Below, one piece after another: positions 22,100 through 32,990 of a DNA stretch of 64,000 nt. Every line of letters begins with the position of its first letter. Positions within the stretch are counted from its first letter, which is position 1. The stretch covers positions 111,189,469-111,253,468 of the forward strand of contig CM043951.1 of assembly GCA_014529385.2 (NCBI GenBank). Direction: 5' to 3'. The notes under the pieces are model-generated. The model was given only the letters and a program-made list of their open reading frames with translations, did no database searches and had not been told where the DNA came from. This DNA comes from Adiantum capillus-veneris (lineage: Eukaryota > Streptophyta > Polypodiopsida > Polypodiales > Pteridaceae). The translations under genes were made by a program, and so were the position numbers.

Positions 22100-22225
22100 A
22101 CTTCATACGTGTATGAAGTCTCACAACATCAATCAACACCTAAAAGCAATCATCATCTTATGCATTGCACCTTTAGGCCCTAAGTAGCCTATTTTTCACT
22201 TTAAGAGTCATTTGGACAGATAGAA
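22100..22225. repeat. Fifth palindrome and inverted copy of the 15.8-kb segment
   Basis: ACTTCATAC, GT, GTATGAAGT at 22100-22119 is the palindrome again with 9-bp arms. From about 22150 to 22222 the plus strand resembles the reverse complement of 15788-15850 (shared CCTATTTTTCACTTTAA and GGCCCTAAG-like phrases, roughly three-quarters identical by eye). Copia-A1 lies between the two. Confidence 0.6.
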
Positions 22226-24540
22226 ACTGAGAAATGCAAGATTGGCTAATCACTATGAAGTGTCTGCAAGATCTATGGAGTTCAGTAAATCACCAGCAAA
22301 GAAGAAGAGGATGTTTGTAAAAGACATAATTGCGGCCGGTGCCAGTGAACCATATACACTGCCAGAGGAGACACTCAAGCCAGCCAAGGCCTGGGTAGAT
22401 GATGCAACATTAGAAAAGGAAGGAGTTGTAGTGTATCAAGGCACCTTTAGAGACACACAAGGCAACACATTGGATATCCCAATGAATCCACGAGAGATGT
22501 TAGAAATGGCAAACAAAGAAGATACCCTTACCCAGCTAGAAAGAGTGGACCTTCATAACTTCTACACGGCTCCAGCCGCCGTAGGTGTGGATGTTCAGAG
22601 AGCGTATGAGCTAGTCACCTCCATTCAAAAATATGGCAAGGCAGTGATAATAGGTTTGGATGGCCAGAAGACAAAAACTCTAATCATACCTCAAACCATA
22701 GTAGATGCACTTGGGCTCCACAATAGGGAAAGATCAATTAGAGAAATAAGAGACGAGGTGAAATTTTATGCACAAAAGAAGTTCAATCAGACATTCAAAG
22801 ATTTGGCGGACCCACGAGATGCAAAGATATGCAAACTATACAATCAATACTTCCATGTTTTCAACAAGAGGCCACAGAAATACACAACTCCTCCTCATGC
22901 AGTGGCAATAAACTGGGCTTTGAAAAGCATTGTACCAAAAGAAGTGAACTACACTCAATATCTGCGTGAATAGGTAATTGGCATCGGCATGGAAAAGCCC
23001 AAGTACATCGGAGGAGGAGAAACCTTGACAGAGATTGCATATGAGGCAATCGGAGGAAGAGGACATTGGCCAGAACCACCAACACAGAATGAGTGGTTCA
23101 AGGTAAAACTTGATATCAAAGATGAGCGAGTAAAAGCAAAAGCTCTACCCATCACCACTAGGCTCATAAGAAAATTGGAAATAGTGCAAGAAGATGAGCC
23201 TGTGGAGCCACTCAAGAAGAAAGGGAAAGTATCAGCAAGGGAGTCCAGACCAAAGGAAACACACAGTCAAAAAGCTGCTTGTATTGAAAGATTAATAGAG
23301 CAGTTTAGAGCAGAAAGGGCACTAAAAGGAGATTTCAAAGAATACTGGGTGCCAGACCCAACCAAGGTGGGAGGAACCTCCTCTAAACCACTAGAGGACC
23401 AGTTTCACCATTGCATCCAAGCATATGAGGAGACGGAAAAGGTACTGCATCAGTAGAATTTAGAGCCTTTCACGATGGAGGAAATTCAAAACATCAAACA
23501 GAAGTTGAAAGAAACATCAGAAGAACAAGAGAAGAAGGATCAAGAGGAAGAGCACAAGAAAATGGAAACACCACCTTCCCCACCAAGATCTCCCACACCT
23601 CCTTCGAGCTTAAAACCATCTTCACTCGAACCTCAGTTTCCACCAAAAACAACATAAGAGGCCGCATCTGCACATGGAGATCAGGAACAAGATGAAAAAA
23701 ATACTTATGAAGATCTCATCCCAGCAGGATACAGTATGGTAGAAGCTTCCATAATGGTATATGGTACTCCGAACCCACCATGGGCTGCAAGAAAGGAAGA
23801 AGAAAGACAAGAGCTAGCAAGAAAAAAAGAAAGAGATGATGAGGCGGAAAATAGAGAGGTAGACCATGGATCTCAATAAAGAACTCTAGAGAGATATTCA
23901 CCACAACCCGAAGTGCCAGGGATGGTTCAAGTCCCCACTTTGCCACAACGGAGACCCTTGGCTAGGCCATTCGAAGCACCACCGGTAAGAGTGCTAATCA
24001 GTATGGGTTATCTGGTTCAACTAGCTAGTCCAATCAATAGACCCACATCTCAAAACCTGGTGGCAGCAATTGAAGACGACATAAGAGCCGCTTATCAAAT
24101 ATTGGATAGAGTCAGGACGTGGTCTGTTGCCATTGCTGAAGAGAACAACATGCTGCGTACTAGGGATGGTACCATGCAAATGGAACATGAGAACCTATCA
24201 AATCTGGTACAAGATACCCACCTGAAGGCTAAAGAAGCAGAAAAAGAGCTTGACACTCTTACCGCAACACTAAGGGATTTTGAAAGCAAAAGAGACCCTC
24301 TCTTGATAGAGATAACTGAAGCAACGAGAGCAATTAGGACTCTCCAAGAGCAAAAAGATCAGGCCTTGGATGACTTGGAAGTAGCAAAGGATGAAGTCCT
24401 AGAGCTAAAAGAAAAGTTCGAGCTCTAGGACAAGACAATCAAAAGACTAAGAGCAACACCAAGGATCGAGAGAATGAAAGTACAAAGGGTAGACTGGCAT
24501 GTGGTTCTCCTCCCAACCTCCCTACTTATAGCCCTTGGCC
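22224..24540 (+). pseudogene. Unidentified long ORF with five in-frame stops and a coiled coil
   Basis: One frame stays protein-like for about 770 codons with no shift. It is broken only by TAG at 22971, TAG at 23454, TAA at 23655, TAA at 23877 and TAG at 24426, and ends near 24536. The first Met of the open part is at 22275 (MEFSKSPAKKKRMF); the frame is open back to 22224. The N-terminal ~240 residues look globular (LDIPMNPREMLEMANKED, GLDGQKTKTLIIPQTIVDAL). A second block has WFKVKLDIKDERVKAKALP. A charged Pro/Ser/Glu linker (23475-23880) follows, then a long heptad-like helix from about 24090 to 24425. I recognise no family or catalytic motif. It could be a retroelement extra ORF or a captured host gene. 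Confidence 0.6.
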
Positions 24541-27004
24541 CTTGCAAGTAGGTCCCCTTAACGCATACCTGGCCCTCGGCCCCTAGCTGTACTGAGCCAA
24601 TAGTCCCTGGCCCTTGGCCTGCTCTCCGGTCCTACCATTGTCCTGACATTACTCCCCCCTTCATTAGGAGAAATATGAACCTTGCATGGGCCTTGTAAGG
24701 AATCCTAATTTTTAGGGATTAAGGCTAATGGTGTGTAGGGTTAAGGGGACAAGGGCATTCAAGAAGCTAATTTTGAGTAGGCTTTTCTAGCCTTTTTTTT
24801 AGACACATGTAGGATGTGGACCTAAGAGGTCACCTTCTCTCTCTAGCTTTTTGAAAGTGAAGGGAGTAAAGAGGTGTGGCCACATCATCAAAAACGTGGA
24901 TCACTAAGAGCCAAAATTTGACTTTTTAAAAAGAAAGTTATTTTTACTTATTTTTGACTTAAAACTCCCCCCCAACATATATCCATATCAAAAAAGTATT
25001 TTTTGACATTTTTTTAAACTTACAAGCACTAAAAGTCCAATTTTTCAAAAAAAAAACTCCCCCCAAAAAGAAAAACCATTCTTCTCTCTTCCTCCTCCCT
25101 CCTTTCTCCCTCTCCTCTCCCTCCCTGCCCCTTCTCTCCTCCTCCTCCCCTCTCTCCCTCTCTCCCACTGTCCCCTTCTCTCCTCTCATGTTCCTCCCCC
25201 TCCCTCCCTGCCCCCTTCTCTCCTCCTTCTCCACTCTCTCTCTCTCTCTCTCTCTCCCCCACTACCCCCTTGTCTTCTCCCATGTTCCTCTCTCTCCCTC
25301 CCCCCTCTCTCTTTTCATCCTTTTCTTCCTCATGCAACAACTACCATGGTGCTCAAGGACATCACAAATCGTATGCATACATATTTGCTTGTTCGCAACG
25401 TTTGCATCGAAGGCCGCACGTGAGGGTGAGCAGAGGTCATCCCAGGAACGTCGTAGCATCGGTGAGATGAATGTTGACGATTCTTCAATATCTTGCCAAT
25501 ACCATCACATATTTGAATAACACACCCCTTTATGCACGGTAACAATATACTTCTTGCTTTTGATTGTGTTCTTCTTATCATAAACTTTGAAGTCTAAGGT
25601 GTTGCCTCTACTTGTTTTGTAGTGCTTGGCACAAAGGCTGCTTTTATGCACAAATAGTGAAAGGCTGTAGGTTAGAGAGGCCAAGTGTCACCACTTTTCC
25701 TCTAAAACAGTCTTCTTTGTTACATCTTGCAGGTAGGTGCTTCAAATCCATGCTTATTAGGGGTGGTAGTCTCATCCTAATGTATATTTTTATATTGTTT
25801 ATTTCCAGCTAGATAGAAATACTTGCAAATTTGTACAACATATACTTAACAAGTGTCTTCATTATATAGCTTGCAAATGTTGAATTCATACATGTTTTTG
25901 TTACAAGGTGACCTCTTGCTATGCTAGTTGAGTGGTGTTGTTTGCAAGAACGGCTCAAGGAACTGGCATAACATGAAGCTTTAACGGTGGCACAAAGCTC
26001 TCCTCAGCGGCAATGTGGCTCCCACTACACCAAAAATCATTATGCTGACATGAAGAGATCCCTAGTAGGACAATGCAAAAACTTTTCATCAGCAGCAACA
26101 CACTCTTTCCTAACATGAGGGCACTCCTGCCAAAGATATTTTTATGTGATAGGTCACCCTAGGAGCATACCATGTCATGGAATGGATGTAAGAACTATGA
26201 CCACACTACTCCTTGTAAAGTGTTCACAGATGTATGTTTATCAAAGTTAATGAGAAGAAATTTGGACTTTTTTGTTTGTTGATGTGTAAGAGCACTCTAG
26301 ATCTACCATATTTTAGATTGTTTGATAAGTTAAATAAAATTTGTAGTCATTTAAAGTGTAAGTTTGTTTTTGTTTGGTAAGATTGTACATGAGAAGACAT
26401 AATAAAGTATAAGAGATCTTGACGGAATAAACCTCGATTAGATTCCTACCATGCACTTGTGACACCAGACCTCTCCTTGAACCTTTTGATTTCTATCATT
26501 GTGGGAAGTCTAAGGGTGGTCTATTTTCAAATTTTTAGCAATAACTTTTTTTTAAAGGAAATTTTGGTTATTTTAAAGTTTGTACACAGTCTAGGAGTTC
26601 ATTCTGATTGTTTTCCTTCGGTTTCAATTTTTTATCGAGGGCACTCCTTGGAAGCCACTTTTGAAGGTGTTAGGGTGAGATTTTGAGAAAGTTTTGTATG
26701 TAGGAAATGCAGTCCTTAACACAATAAAAAACATTGGTTCTCTGAGTATTTTCAGATTCCATGGTCTAAATGCCCGTTCGAGCCCGTAGATTAAGGAAAA
26801 AGTAAGAAATGTCTGTTTTACATCATTTTTTAAGAAATTGCCAACTTGCACGTTGATTTTTGGAAAATCTGAGTAGGATATGATTTTTTTGCATCACACG
26901 ATAGTCGAAAAGCGCGACGAGATGAACATAGTTATGTGAGACAAGACCAGACAGATTCAGAGCCAATTGAACACTAGAAGCTCTTGAAAACAGCCTAAAA
27001 GTCC
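24541..27004. other. Non-coding stretch, pyrimidine-rich block inside
   Basis: No ORF here reads as a protein family. From about 25078 to 25325 the plus strand is almost pure C/T (TCCTCCTCCC and CTCTCTCTC runs); open frames across it are composition artefacts. A lone CACTACACCAAAAAT at about 26023 resembles a CACTA end, but no partner was found. Confidence 0.5.
25078..25325. repeat. Pyrimidine-rich low-complexity tract
   Basis: About 250 bases of C/T-only or nearly C/T-only plus strand, including a (CT)n run near 25225-25256. Confidence 0.85.
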
Positions 27005-27500
27005 AACACTATGACCATGCATAAAAATAAATCCTGTACTTGTCATTTTAGGGCCCCACGGACCCTCAACATGAGGGGCCACAAGGGCGCGCAAATTTGC
27101 CCAATTCTATCTCATGGCTATGCATAAAAATAAATCTTGTACTTGTCATTTTAGGGCCTCAGGGACCCTCAACATGAGGGGCCACAAGGGCGCGCAAACC
27201 AGCCATCCAAAATCATCCAAATTTTTGGATGGCTGATTTGCGCGCCCTTGTGGCCCCTCATGTTGAGGGTCCCTGGGGCCCTAAAATGACAAGTACAGGC
27301 TTTTTTTGATGCATAGCCATGAGATAGAATTGGGAAAATTGATAGAATTGGATGGCCAATAAGATAGAATTTTTGGATGGCCAGTTTGCGCGCCGTTGTG
27401 GCCCCTCTTGTTGAGGGTCCCTGGGCCCCTAAAATGACAAGTACAAGCTTTTTTTAATGCATGTCCATGAGATAGAACTGGGCAGTTTAATGTGGTCATA
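27005..27500. repeat. Nested palindrome of ~110-bp units
   Basis: A unit with ACTTGTCATTTTAGGG, ACCCTCAACATGAGGGGCC and AAGGGCGCGCAAA occurs twice forward (about 27020-27098 and 27120-27205) and twice reversed (about 27225-27320 and 27370-27475). The outermost CTATGACC near 27008 pairs with GGTCATAG near 27493-27500. The whole is a two-level inverted repeat with no coding content. Confidence 0.8.
27100..27334. repeat. Inner ~235-bp hairpin
   Basis: Arms of about 110 bases run from CCCAATTCTATCTCATGG at 27100 to AGCCATCCAAAA at 27201-27212. Their complement runs from TTTTTGGATGGCT at 27222-27234 to GAGATAGAATTGGG at 27334. The loop is about 9 bases and mismatches are few. RNA from either strand would fold into a long stem. 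Confidence 0.8.
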
Positions 27501-27610
27501 GAAACCCCTCCCCCCCCCAAATGGCAGATACCTAAACCTTGTATCATGCTTATTAACCATTTTTTACTTCCTTGTGTCCATCCCCTGTTCTTGGAAATAT
27601 CTTGGTCCCT

Positions 27611-27726
27611 ATTCGTGCCTGGATGGGCATTCTACGCGCCGTTGTGGTCCCTCTTGTTGAGGGTCTCTGGGGCTTCAAAATGACAAATAGGAGCTTTGTT
27701 TTAATGTATGGCCATGAGATAGAGTT
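27611..27726 (-). repeat. Fifth copy of the 27-kb unit
   Basis: Carries GCGCCGTTGTGG, CTTGTTGAGGGTC and CATGAGATAGAGTTG in the reversed orientation, more diverged than the others. Confidence 0.7.
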
Positions 27727-30700
27727 GTAGTGTTTGATGTCCGGAGTATTCACTATGTCAAATTTTCCTATATCATGTCCGTTCACCACAATGGATTGAA
27801 AGTAGCCCTTATAGGCCTTACCTACACATGTTTCTGTAACTTTACAAGAATATAAATTCCCTTCCGTTGAACACATGTGCTATGTTACATATACTTTAGT
27901 GAACTCGCAAGGTCAAAGGCCTCACAAATTTTGTGCACTCAGAACATTTAGCACTAGAAATCAACCAAACAAGGAGCCAATTTTTACTTCCTTGTGTTCA
28001 CCTCGTGTTCTTGGAAATGTTTTGGTTAAGCCGTTTCTTTGGTATTTAAAACCACATGTGACCCCTATTGTTATAGTATCCGACCAAAGGTTTCTTGACT
28101 AGCAGTTATATAGGTTCGAGTGATACATATCTTCTATGTTAACAATGCATGTATCTATAATTTATGTTTACACTTTCTCTATCCAAATGAGCTACATAGT
28201 AAAAATCAAATCCGCAATTCAACAATTAAGTTCACAAGGTGATAGATATTGGTATGATCTTTAACAATACCAAATAAATAGCCACCAATAGCGAATGAAT
28301 AGGGATATTTAAGAAAGTTTGATACCAAAAACTTGTCAACACTACTCAAAAAGGTGGAAACTCAAAGGCTTTATAATATATATGATGAAACAAGAATCAA
28401 TAATAATTCACCCCTATATATCTACACCTCCATCTCAAGTTGTCATTTCTCTAAGTCAAGCTTGGCATAGGAATAGTATGGAAACAATAACATTTTGGAA
28501 AGCAAGAATTTAGCTTTCTCAACTTTTGAAATGTTGCTATTGATATATATTCAACATCCCCAAATGAGGACATCTTGACAAAGGTTATGATCCACTTAAT
28601 AAGAATAACCATTAGTGATTAAACTGAAATCAAAATATTGCATGAATTTCTTCATGGTGGAATGATTAAGACTTGAAACTTCAAACATCTTACAGACAAA
28701 TCAGAATATCCAAAAAAATCAACAATATTTCTCAAATCTGTATGAAACTGCAGTAATCTAAATAAAATACTCTCACTCAGTGCGACACCATTTAACAAAA
28801 AGAAATATTTATATTGCATTTATAGAGGAATCCAGCCTCATAAAAATAATTACAAATGGAGACAATGTTGTTGCTGTTAGGCTTCTCTTACAAGTATTTG
28901 TCTTTCTCATCTAGAGATTCATATACACGAGTATTTGTGTGTCTATGACACTAGGGAAGATAGTAGTACTATAGGGATGGCTTTTCTAAGAGCTCCTAGA
29001 GAGTACCTATTGGTTCAAGATTCTACAAAAATCCTACTATTCTTATCAAAATCTTTTAACACGGTAGTGAAAGGTTCCTCACGGAACAAAAATAGGGTGA
29101 TTTCCATCTCTGCACATGGTTGCTTGCTCATGTCCTCTCAAAACAAGTTGACTCTGTAAGTAAACAACAGATTATGTGAGCACAAAGTTATAAAGTACAA
29201 AATGATATCATTCTAATAATCTAATGACAACTATACAAAGAATAAATTATAAGAAAAATCTTTGATGACTCTCCATAGATAACACAACTTACTTACATTG
29301 TGAGACTCAATCACATGCTACAAAACTATAGATGGCGCACCAAAGCCATCAACAAAATAGCACCCCCCAATGTTATGAGGTGTGAAGCCTAAACATTGAA
29401 ATCCATAAAGAGTTTAATTCCCTCCAGCATGATAAACTTAAAGATGGAGATGATCTTAAGCTCTGAATGTAAGCTACAAGGGTAGTTTTCTCACTATTCT
29501 ATCTTTATGTTGGAGATGAATCCTTGCAATGTCCATGCACTATTCACACCTCCTGTTCTTGTGGTATGCAAGTCATGTGAGTTGATGCTTTTTCCACCTT
29601 CGGGAGTAGAGGTTTCCATGTAGTGCGAGTGAATGAAAGTAGAAGGAGGAGAATCTTGTTTCATGCTTTAATGGAGGTGAGAGAAGGGAGAGGAGCTAGC
29701 TTGGTGTGGAACTATGTGGTGGGCAAGGGGAAGAGATGGGGAAGAAGCTTGCTTGGTGCTACAATGGAGATGGGAGAAAGCTAGTAGAGAGATAATGTTG
29801 GACTATAGGGGGTGCATGTGGTTGTTGTAGCCATGGAGAGCTTGGAAAAGGATTTGTAGAGAGAGAAAATCACTTTTAGCTATAGAATAGGTTTGGAAAG
29901 ACTTTGGAGGGTGGAAAATGATGTTTTGAAATTTTTTGAAAAAAATTAATTTTTTAGAATTTTGTAGTGCACGTTTTTGACTTTTGGAGGTCAAAAGTAC
30001 TTTTTTGACCATGAAATAGGTTAGGGGACCTTTTAAGGAGGGAAAACTTGAAATTTGAAATTTTTTGAAATTTTAAAATTTTTAGTGTATTTTTAAATCC
30101 GGGCCAAAAAGTGGGGGAAAAAAGCTCAAAGTGGTCCCCCCCCTCCCTTTCCCCTAGCCACCTCCCTTACCTTCTCACTAGGTAAGAGGCCATTAAGAGG
30201 TGTAAGGCTACCTTGTCCCCCTACTTTTTTGAGGGTATAGAGTGTGTCCACCACCCTCTTCCTATTGGCTGGCCTCTAATTAACCTTAATCCCAAAGGGC
30301 CCCTACAGGGTTCATATTTTTCCTAATGTGGAGAAGCATTTTCATCCACGAAAACACAAGTGGTGGTATCTTCATACGAACATTAATGTTTTTGACCGTG
30401 ACATCCCTCATACTTATGGCGATTGTGATGTGCATAGCACATAATAAATAGGAATCTAAATATTTGCGAAAAGAAACTAAATACTTTCTACTGCAATCAT
30501 TTGCAAGCCTTGCGAAAACGTTTGAACCATAATAGAAGGTGAAACATTAATCACTTCTAGGGACAAACAATGACACTTTTTCATTAGCAACTTATAGCCT
30601 TGCTATATGTATTATCAACCATCTGTAATGTTGTTTAGCATCACTTGTACCTTAACAAGTCATTCTAAGTATCCGACAGTTTTTGGCCACTAAAATTTTC

Positions 30701-30938
30701 TCCTGATACGTCGTGCTAAAAATGGTATAGAAAACAGATTGGACCAGCACCTAGGGACTTTGTCATGACACATACTTGAAATAGTGGGCGCCAGTGTCAG
30801 TCCTAGAGGCTCGTATCCTCCATATGTGGAATATGTCTCATGTAAGAATGTTTAAAAAAAGAACATTCTTCAAGTACAAGATGTACTTGTGCATGGAGGT
30901 AACTGCAAACACTCTACGACGGGAGCGAGAGGGACCCT
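27727..30938. other. Non-coding stretch, nothing recognised
   Basis: Only short ORFs of no family. A 30-base segment at about 30310-30341 is the near-complement of 24659-24690 (CATTAGGA, AAATATGAACC), with weaker matches further in. No terminal structure could be completed. Confidence 0.4.
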
Positions 30939-30950
30939 CACTACAAGAGG
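30939..30950 (+). repeat. CACTA left terminal inverted repeat
   Basis: CACTACAAGAGG, preceded by target copy CCT. Confidence 0.92.
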
Positions 30951-30957
30951 CTATTCA

Positions 30958-31045
30958 TATTAGCAACGCTCACACAGCGACGCTCAAAAAAAATATTTCC
31001 TGACGTCGCTATGAGACGCTCATAGCAACGCTCATAGCGATGCCG
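30958..31045. repeat. Left subterminal motif cluster
   Basis: AGCAACGCTC, AGCGACGCTC, ACGTCGCTATGAG, AGACGCTCATAG and AGCGATGC lie close together. Such motifs are the binding sites of TnpA in known CACTA elements. Confidence 0.7.
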
Positions 31046-31164
31046 GCTGGGCTAAAAAAAATAACAGAGAGTGCCCAAAAACTCAGATCTCAGATCTGAG
31101 TTTTTCAGCGCCCTCAAGCAAGGAGCAGGTAACGCTCTCCCTCTCTCTCTCTCTCTTTCTTCTC

Positions 31165-31195
<31 letters not shown>

Positions 31196-31252
31196 AGAGG
31201 AAGGAGAGCCAGGTATGCTCCTTCCCTCTCCTCACTCTCATGTTCCCTTCCC

Positions 31253-31306
<54 letters not shown>

Positions 31307-31313
31307 TAGTGTT

Positions 31314-31317
<4 letters not shown>

Positions 31318-31353
<36 letters not shown>
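31318..31353 (+). repeat. (GA)n tract facing an upstream (CT)n
   Basis: A (CT)n run at about 31255-31289 followed by (CA)n, then (GA)n at 31318-31353. The two tracts are complementary and could pair. Confidence 0.85.
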
Positions 31354-31357
<4 letters not shown>

Positions 31358-31390
31358 AACATAAAAAAAAACGCGCACACACATACATAA

Positions 31391-31590
31391 ACAAAGAATG
31401 CACACACACATTGAGAGAGGAAAAGAGAGAGAGAGCATGCATAAACAAAAAACGCACACATTGAGAGAGGAAAAGAGAGAGAGAACATGCATAAACAAAA
31501 AACGCACACATTGAGAGAGGAAAAGAGAGAGAAAACATACATAAACAAAAAAACGCACACACATTGAGAGAGAAAGAGAGAGAAACTAAT
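31391..31590. repeat. 50-bp minisatellite, about 3.5 copies
   Basis: ACACATTGAGAGAGGAAAAG recurs at steps of 50, 50 and 53 bases, each followed by a CATGCATAAACAAAAAACGC phrase. Confidence 0.85.
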
Positions 31591-31774
31591 TTAACGTCGT
31601 AGGAAACTAATTATAATTAGAAGACCTAAAGATCTAGCCGACGAGGAGTTGAACTCAAGACCTATTATTCAAGAGGGAAATGGCATAACCAATCTATCAT
31701 ACTTGGCATGGGTGATAGAAAGGTTATACCATTTATCTCTTTTTATTGGCACACACATCCACACACGCGCACAC

Positions 31775-31905
31775 ACACAAGAAGAAGAGAGTTATAACGT
31801 CGTATGAAACTATCCTAAAAGACGTTAAAGATTAGGTTAGATGTAGACTTACGTTAAATTAGATTTAGGTTTATTTAAGTTAAATTAGATTAGATTTTGG
31901 TTTAT
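31775..31905 (+). repeat. ~120-bp direct repeat, left copy
   Basis: From AAGAAGAAGAGAGTT through AGACGTTAAAGATTAGG to TTAGATTTAGGTTTATTT, nearly the same as 32555-32670. The two copies bracket the HIPP fragment. Confidence 0.8.
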
Positions 31906-31978
31906 TTTTAGTTAGATTTAAGTTTATTTACGCTAGATTTAGATTTACGTTATATTAGATTAGATTTAGTTCTCCATA

Positions 31979-32330
31979 GACTGCGATGCTTGCATGAAGC
32001 GGGTGAAGAAAGCCCTCAATGGAATATAGGGTATTGCTGTCTTCACTCATGGTGGGCTCCGTCGATCCAAAAGTACTGGTGAAATGTCTTCAGAAGATAG
32101 GGAAGAAGGTGGATCTTCAGGGCGGCAAGAGTCACTACATCCCCGACAATGACCATCTAGACAATCTCTAGTCATTCAACAACAACTTCAAAGTTAGTAA
32201 CAAGAGCAAGAACGGTCCAAAGGGCCAATTGCTGTCGTCAGATGTGGATGGAGATGAGGCAGCGTCACCGCCAGAAGTTAACTCTCACATCTTTAGTGAT
32301 GAGAATGCCAACTCTTGCCGAGTTATGTAA
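31979..32330 (+). pseudogene. Captured HIPP (heavy-metal-associated isoprenylated protein) gene fragment
   Basis: HIPPs are plant metal chaperone-like proteins with an HMA domain and a prenylated C-terminal Cys. From 31979 the frame reads DCDACMKRVKKALNGI, the HMA metal loop with its CxxC and following helix. TAG at 32027 and a frame change follow. From 32049 a second frame reads MVGSVDPKVLVKCLQKIGKK, the HMA C-terminal part, then an Asn/Ser-rich tail, and ends NSCRVM, a CaaX prenylation box, before TAA at 32328. One TAG (32169) interrupts it. The central HMA strands are missing. A CCATAG at 31974-31979 could be the old intron acceptor. It lies between the ~120-bp repeats, on the TnpD strand. 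Confidence 0.8.
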
Positions 32331-32461
32331 AAAATTATGTGTTAAATCAGTTTTAAGGTTCTTATAATCCCTGTTAGTTTAGTTCTTTGTTTTTAATATA
32401 ACATAATTTACGTTAGATTTAGATTTATGTTATATTAGATTAGACTTAGGTTTATTTAGGT

Positions 32462-32466
<5 letters not shown>

Positions 32467-32556
<90 letters not shown>
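32467..32556 (+). repeat. (CA)45 microsatellite
   Basis: Ninety bases of uninterrupted CA. Confidence 0.97.
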
Positions 32557-32557
<1 letters not shown>

Positions 32558-32670
32558 GAAGAAGAGAGTTTTAACGTCGTAGGAAACTATCCCAAAAGAC
32601 GTTAAAGATTAGGTTAGATGTAGACTTACGTTAAATTAGATTTAGGTTTATTTTTAGTTAGATTTACGTT
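32555..32670 (+). repeat. ~120-bp direct repeat, right copy
   Basis: Near-identical to the copy at 31775, again preceded by a CA-rich tract, so the duplicated unit probably included the microsatellite. Confidence 0.8.
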
Positions 32671-32987
32671 TATTTAGATTTACTCTTATTTACGTTAGAT
32701 CGAGTCCACGCAAGAATTACTTACGGTTTAGGGTTTAGAGTTAGACGAACAGTGAAAAGATCTACTGTGAAAAGATGTTAAGATGATGTGAAGTGCTACA
32801 GCTAGAGAAGAGGCAAAGGGGTTTTGTCCACTACATGCAGTATCATGAAGACGTGGGTCTATAGATTTCTTGCACCCACAAATATAGGTATTGACCAATA
32901 AAGACGAGATTATAACCCGGTGGTTCTGATCTCCGTGCACCTCTAGACCGAGGTGTGCGGGGATTGGACATGACTAGAGAATGTGAG

Positions 32988-32990
<3 letters not shown>

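Noticed and set aside
25029-25340. 103-codon Glu/Arg/Gly-rich minus ORF
   Set aside because: Pure product of the C/T-rich tract read on the other strand.
26023-26037. CACTACACCAAAAAT as a second CACTA end
   Set aside because: No matching inverted end with a 3-bp duplication was found within reach; the TTTTGTAGTG near 29957 matches only six tip bases well.
29800-30120. Repeated GAAATTTTTTGAAA phrases as a tandem repeat
   Set aside because: Too short and irregular to call.
31083-31562. 159-codon minus ORF of Leu/Ser/Cys/Val repeats and its plus-strand counterparts
   Set aside because: Microsatellite and minisatellite translation, not a protein.
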